Shown here piece after piece: positions 59,806 to 64,000 of a stretch of DNA of 64,000 nt. Source of the DNA: Celoporthe dispersa (lineage: Eukaryota > Ascomycota > Sordariomycetes > Diaporthales > Cryphonectriaceae). The translations under genes were made by a program, and so were the position numbers. Within the stretch, counting starts at the first letter, position 1; each line of letters opens with the position of its first letter. The stretch spans positions 6,714,501 through 6,778,500 of the forward strand of contig WAID01000003.1 of assembly GCA_016584495.1 (NCBI GenBank), read 5' to 3'. Below the pieces are notes generated by a model, which saw only the letters and a list, made by a program, of their open reading frames with translations, was not told where the DNA came from and made no database searches.

Positions 59806-60466
59806 GTTGACGTGTCTGTCTGACATTGAGCAAGGATGTGAAAATCGCCTAGAGGTATAACACACAGCTCAAAAGCACCACACAGGGTAAAACGCATAAA
59901 GACATGTTTGAACACGAGAGCCTAATTCCCGATAGTTTTGTAATCTTGACAGGTCTGGCCTAGTAAACCCCCTTCGGATCACTCCGAGGTCAAGATGGTC
60001 GGTTTCTTCTTGGCCCTATCTAATTACAAGACCTGCCGACAAGGATGGCAGTAATATGTGGCTATTCTGATTCACTTAGACCTGGAGAAATTTCCATAAC
60101 TAGATGAGTATACATGCGGTAGAGCATAGCATCACCTTTCACGGCCCGATACAGACGTGAAGCATCTCGTCAGTGAGACATCGCAGGACTAGGCCCTCTC
60201 CTTCAGGTTACATTACACCCAGACACCTACTGAATACTACCAGTCGTAGGGCAGCCAAGACCGGCAAGGGACCGAAGGTACAATCTTGCACACGCCGGTA
60301 CCTTCACGCGTGACCATACGAAACGAAACACACCGTGTTCGGTTGGACTTCAAACTGTCGTGGTGACTCGTGGTACGAGTCTGTCTCAGACTGATGCCCC
60401 TCTCCATATGATCAACAGGTGATTGACGGTTCTCACATTGCCAAGAATGACCCTCTCATCCTCAGA
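59806..60466. other. Convergent intergenic region
   Basis: About 660 bp between the GMC and YwbE-like gene 3' ends. No supported feature was found. Confidence 0.5.
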
Positions 60467-61086
60467 TCAACCCGCCGAGTCGAAGTGGGTGGCGACATGA
60501 TGCGACACAGCAGCCTCGTCGCCCTCAAAAGCTCCACACACAGGACAGGTGAGCATCTCTAGCGCAGAAGGGAGAGGAGACGCATCTTGTCTCTCCTCAT
60601 CGTGCGACACTGTCTTCTGGAGGCCTCCCTTGCGCCTCGTGCGCTTGGGCTTTGCCTGCTTGACGTATGCATCCAGCCCGACCTGTTGCGTCGGCAGGTC
60701 CTCATCTCCGGCCCCTTCATATCCTCCTCTTGATCGCCCTCCCCCCCGCTGCGACCTCCCTCCTCTCGAGCCAGACCCGCCATCTTCAGAAATGACACCG
60801 TCAGCAGGACCGGCGCCCTGCATCCCACCACCAACACGCTCCTCAGCCCCACCAGACGGACCCGGAGAGGACGAAGAGGCCATACTCTGCACCCTCCCGA
60901 CGCGGCCGTCTGCCAGGCGCACCTTGATGCCGCGCGGGTGGTCGCCGCGGGTCAGCACATCGCGCACGGTGCCTGATACAGTGCGGCCGGTAGGCTGGTC
61001 TGCCTTGAGGACGATGTTGACGGCGGCGCCAGGGTGGACAGCCGCTGATTTGGGGACTGGGGGTGGCGGGGTCGGCCGTTGTTCAT
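60467..61086 (-). CDS. YwbE-like (DUF2196) protein with a C-terminal zinc-finger motif
   Basis: The small N-terminal domain matches the bacterial YwbE/DUF2196 family: AAVNIVLKADQPTGRTVSGT, then VRDVLTRGDHPRGIKVRLAD and GRVGRVQSM (60880-61030). A disordered Gly/Ser/Arg-rich linker follows. The C-terminus (60467-60545) carries CPVCGAFEGDEAAVSHHVATH, which matches the spacing of a UBZ4-like ubiquitin-binding or C2H2 zinc finger. The start is ATG 61086 (MNNGRP). One base appears to be missing in the G4 run 61068-61071 (C4 in the coding sense): adding one C gives MNNGRPPPPPVPKSAAVHPG in frame and 206 residues. YwbE-like proteins are uncharacterised; a nucleic-acid role is guessed. Confidence 0.82.
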
Positions 61087-62278
61087 CTCTGGGTGTGTGT
61101 GGTGGAGAACGTCCTTTGAAGAGAAAAAGAAAACCGACAGGATTGAGGTGGTGATTAGGAATGACTTGAGAGAAAGGGTTTGAGGTTGTATGTGTGGTAG
61201 TGTGTTTGATGCCTGGATTTGGTAGTGACTGCGTGGGTCTGTAGTAAAGGTCTTTTTCACGACTCAGCTGTGTGATAAGTCCAGTCCTGCCGAAAGATGG
61301 CTGACGGTGAAGATGGGGAAAAGTGCCGGCGCGGCTCGGAACGGGTCCAGTCCGGCGGCCGTTTGACCTTTGCTTCTTGATCCCTTTCTTTTTTTTCTTT
61401 TCTTTTCCTACTGCATGGGATTTAGTCTTTGTGATATATCACGAATGTACTATTTTGTATACAGTAAGCGTCGATGAAGTGCAGTTGATCGTCTGAGGCC
61501 TGTTCCCACCCCGACATCGGGAGCCCTGCCGCCCACCTACAACACCCACTAATTCTTTACGTACAGCAGTGTGTGCAAATGCTATGATAGCGCCAAGTAG
61601 TTGAGTGGATACCCAGGTGAGGTTTCTTGCCTCATATTTGATGTGAGACGGACAGTCATTAGGTGAGTTGGCTAACCTGGAAAGGGAGACGCAATGCCAC
61701 TGGAAACATTTCTTTACATCAGATAAGCCATGACCATGAAAAGCAGGTCTATATTCTAGGCACAATGGCAAAGCTTGGTAATTATTGATCCAGGATTGCG
61801 TGGCCCACCCCCCCCCCACGTTGTCAACCCCAGAAAACAAAATAAAAAATGAAGAATAAAAAATAAGGGCCTAGAGACCAAATAAAAGCACACTTGCATG
61901 CCCCACGGGTCCCCCACATGGGAAGAAGGGCTGATGGATGCACGAGGAGGGGGAAGGAATACCATTTCTAGCAAAAAGAAGGGTGACATTATGTATCATG
62001 TATTTCTCGATTCATCCCCTTTCCCCGCAGCCATCTTGTGTGGCGGACCCGACTTGTATTCCCGAGATCGACAGGTCAACCCGAGGGAGAAGATGTGCAA
62101 AACTAGCTCATTAATATGTAAACATCCTCCACCCTCCATCAATGTCACAAAAAAGATTTCATGGAGTTCTTCCTTCAACAAGTACATTCTACTTGTTGCA
62201 AGTAGATTCCACCTCTTTTCGACAAGTCAGATCTCTTACTTGTTGTGTCTTTGCCAGCATCCCTCAACAGCAACCACG
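61087..62278. other. Divergent intergenic region
   Basis: About 1.2 kb holding the promoters of the YwbE-like and FAD dehydrogenase genes. A T-rich stretch (about 61390-61406) and a C10 run near 61809 occur. The frame of the downstream gene is open from 61898, but that extension is not protein-like. Confidence 0.5.
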
Positions 62279-63883
62279 ATGGCTCCTCTAGCAGCATCAC
62301 CGCGCCTCCAAGAAAATTGGGACATCCTCGTCGTGGGCGGAGGCAACGCCGGCTTCAGCGCCGCCACCTCCGCCGCCGAGACCCTCCTCGCCCAGCAGCC
62401 CAACACCAACCCCCGCGTTCTCCTGCTCGACAAGTGTCCAGAGTCCTGGGCCGGAGGGAACAGCTACTTCACGGCCGGCGCCATGCGCTGTGTGCACGCA
62501 GGCCTGTCCGACGTGCTCCCGCTGGTCAACAACGTCGACGTCGAGCTGGCCACGCGCATCGACCTGGACCCGTATACACCCGACGACTTCCTAGGCGACC
62601 TGCACCGCGTGACGGATGGGCGGTACGACCGCGCTCTAGGGCGCAGGCTGGTGGACGACAGCCGCGACACGGTGGGCTGGCTCGCGGCGCATGGCGTGCG
62701 CTTCCAGCTGAGCTTCAACCGCCAGGCGTACCAGATGGGCGACAGGTTCAAGTTCTGGGGCGGCATGTGTCTCAAGACGGAGGACGGCGGAAAGGGTCTG
62801 ATGGAGGACCACAGGAGGGCCGCTGCCCAGGTGGGCGTCACTGTGGTGTACGAGACGGCTGCCAAGAGGATCGTCACGGATCCCGCGACGGGAAAGTTGG
62901 AGGCGCTGGAGGTGGTTAGCTCCGACGGCACGACGACGTCCATCAGGGCCAGGGCTGTGATTCTCGCTGCTGGCGGGTTCGAGTCGAACCCGCGCATGAG
63001 AGCGCAGTATCTGGGCCACGGCTGGGATCTGGGCCACGTCCGAGGCACGCCTCACAACACAGGCGAGGTCCTCGAGATGGCGATCCGCGACCTGGGCGCC
63101 AGACAGGCCGGCCACTGGAGCGGGTGCCACAGCGTCGCCTGGGACGCCGACAGTCCAGCCCACACGGGCAGCCGCGAGACCTCCAACGAGTTCACCAAGA
63201 GCGGGTATCCCCTGGGCATCACGCTCAACAGGGCCGGCGAGAGGTTCTTTGACGAGGGGAGCGACATTCGTAATTATACCTATGCCAAGTTCGGCAAGGC
63301 GATCCTGGGCCAACCCGGCGGTGTTGCCTTCCAGGTCTGGGACGGGCAGGGGATCCCGTGGCTGCGGAGCGAGGAGTACCGGGACGAGGTGGTGCGCAAG
63401 GTTCACGGCGATACCATCGAGGAGCTCGCGGCGAAGCTGGAGGCGGGCGAGGGCCTGGAGAGCGCGCAGAGGTTTGTCGACACGGTGAGGGAGTACAACG
63501 AGGCCGTATTGAGCCACAGACAGGAGAACCAGGGTCTGAAGTGGGATCCCTCGGTGAAAGATGGGCTGTCCACGCAGTCCTCTGCCAGGTCACTGCGGAT
63601 ACCCAAGTCGAACTGGGCGCTGCCCCTGACACAGGGCCCCTTTATGGCCATCAAGGTCTGTTGTGGCGTGACGTTCACCTTTGGCGGCCTGGCAGTTGAT
63701 CCTGAGACATCAGCTGTGATATCAAACGCGACGGGGGACGCCATACCGGGTGTGTTCTGCTGCGGCGAGATGCTGGGAGGGCTATTTTATGAGAATTATC
63801 CTGGCGGCAGTGGCCTGACCTCTGGTGCTACCTTCGGCAGGAGAGCTGGGGCTCAAGCTGCTGCCCTGGTCAGGTCAGGATGA
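62279..63883 (+). CDS. FAD-dependent dehydrogenase, fumarate reductase/tricarballylate dehydrogenase-like
   Basis: Flavoprotein of the fumarate reductase/succinate dehydrogenase fold, close to tricarballylate dehydrogenase (TcuA)-type enzymes, which oxidise or reduce dicarboxylic-type substrates. Single exon, 534 residues. The FAD motif is LVVGGGNAGFSAATSAAET, followed by GGNSYFTAGAMRC. Further on, AVILAAGGFESNPRMRAQYL is the second FAD region, and GTPHNTGEVLEMAIRDLGAR the substrate region. Near the C-terminus, FGGLAVDPETSAVISNATGD and PGVFCCGEMLGGLFYENYPG complete the flavin site. I chose ATG 62279 because the frame opens with the FAD motif 16 residues later; the upstream open stretch from 61898 is untranslated-looking. 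No signal peptide or membrane span; probably cytosolic or mitochondrial. Confidence 0.9.
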   Translation: MAPLAASPRLQENWDILVVGGGNAGFSAATSAAETLLAQQPNTNPRVLLLDKCPESWAGGNSYFTAGAMRCVHAGLSDVLPLVNNVDVELATRIDLDPYTPDDFLGDLHRVTDGRYDRALGRRLVDDSRDTVGWLAAHGVRFQLSFNRQAYQMGDRFKFWGGMCLKTEDGGKGLMEDHRRAAAQVGVTVVYETAAKRIVTDPATGKLEALEVVSSDGTTTSIRARAVILAAGGFESNPRMRAQYLGHGWDLGHVRGTPHNTGEVLEMAIRDLGARQAGHWSGCHSVAWDADSPAHTGSRETSNEFTKSGYPLGITLNRAGERFFDEGSDIRNYTYAKFGKAILGQPGGVAFQVWDGQGIPWLRSEEYRDEVVRKVHGDTIEELAAKLEAGEGLESAQRFVDTVREYNEAVLSHRQENQGLKWDPSVKDGLSTQSSARSLRIPKSNWALPLTQGPFMAIKVCCGVTFTFGGLAVDPETSAVISNATGDAIPGVFCCGEMLGGLFYENYPGGSGLTSGATFGRRAGAQAAALVRSG

Positions 63884-64000
63884 TCGCTAAACGTGTCACT
63901 GGATGAATACTCAAGTACTCTAGATAGACCAGTAGATCCCGGAGAAGAAGAAGAAAAATGCAGACAGTTCATGAATTGTACATTGATCAAGTCTTTGATA

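Noticed and set aside
61898..62278. N-terminal extension of the FAD dehydrogenase frame
   Set aside because: The stretch is unlike protein and lies before the usual start; ATG 62279 places the FAD motif at the expected distance.
62636..63517. 293-codon antisense open frame opposite the FAD dehydrogenase
   Set aside because: The sense frame holds all FAD motifs; the antisense frame is a GC-driven shadow.

Overview
The window is nuclear DNA of a filamentous ascomycete (Pezizomycotina, most likely Sordariomycetes). The reasons are short GT-AG introns of about 50-200 nt with GTAWGT/GTGAGT donors, CT-rich leaders, roughly one gene per 2.8 kb on both strands without operons, and fungal families: two Zn2Cys6-type regulators, an eqolisin protease, a DUF2828 protein, a Hol1-like MFS carrier, a Fet4-type permease and a CPS1/DIP2-type adenylating protein. 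Genus and species cannot be told from the sequence. No rRNA, tRNA, CRISPR array, intact transposon or viral gene was recognised.

Layout. 1-4435 (-): DIP2/CPS1-like protein, running off the left edge. 6591-9102 (+): large unknown protein with a short tandem repeat. 12031-15108 (+): class II (PDE1-type) cAMP phosphodiesterase, apparently split by a 1.19-kb intron. 15827-16988 (+): flavin-reductase-fold protein. 18640-20681 (+): MFS transporter. 22753-23859 (+): secreted glutamic protease. 24281-25473 (-): truncated Zn2Cys6 regulator. 26112-27083 (+): opsin-related membrane protein without the retinal lysine. 27946-29912 (+): 4-coumarate-CoA-ligase-like enzyme with a peroxisomal AKL tail. 30173-31621 (-): mitochondrial-carrier-like protein. 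33655-38774 (+): full ABCA transporter. 39098-41590 (-): DUF2828 protein. 42750-43670 (-): unknown. 45067-46687 (+): fungal regulator with only half a visible zinc cluster. 46954-48082 (+): phytanoyl-CoA-dioxygenase-like enzyme. 48473-49066 (-): seed-maturation-protein-like repeat protein. 49970-51613 (-): low-affinity iron permease. 53498-54374 (-): secreted cysteine-rich protein. 55295-56606 (-): broken unknown gene. 57949-59805 (+): GMC oxidoreductase. 60467-61086 (-): YwbE-like protein with a C-terminal zinc-finger motif. 62279-63883 (+): fumarate-reductase-type FAD dehydrogenase.

How the genes relate. This is mostly an ordinary mosaic of housekeeping and accessory genes. The most suggestive grouping is 44.9-51.6 kb: a regulator directly upstream of an Fe(II)/2-oxoglutarate dioxygenase, followed by a stress-type hydrophilic protein and an iron permease. 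Joint control is inference only.

A pattern that matters to any reader: at least seven reading-frame breaks are explained by a single extra or missing base, most clearly in homopolymer runs (near 1294, 2102, 6947, 35036, 47199, 56009 and 61068), in families that are normally conserved and intact. This looks more like consensus error than gene death, so several genes here should be read as probably functional despite broken frames. The gene at 55295-56606, with an additional in-frame TAG, and the truncated regulator at 24281-25473 are the better pseudogene candidates.
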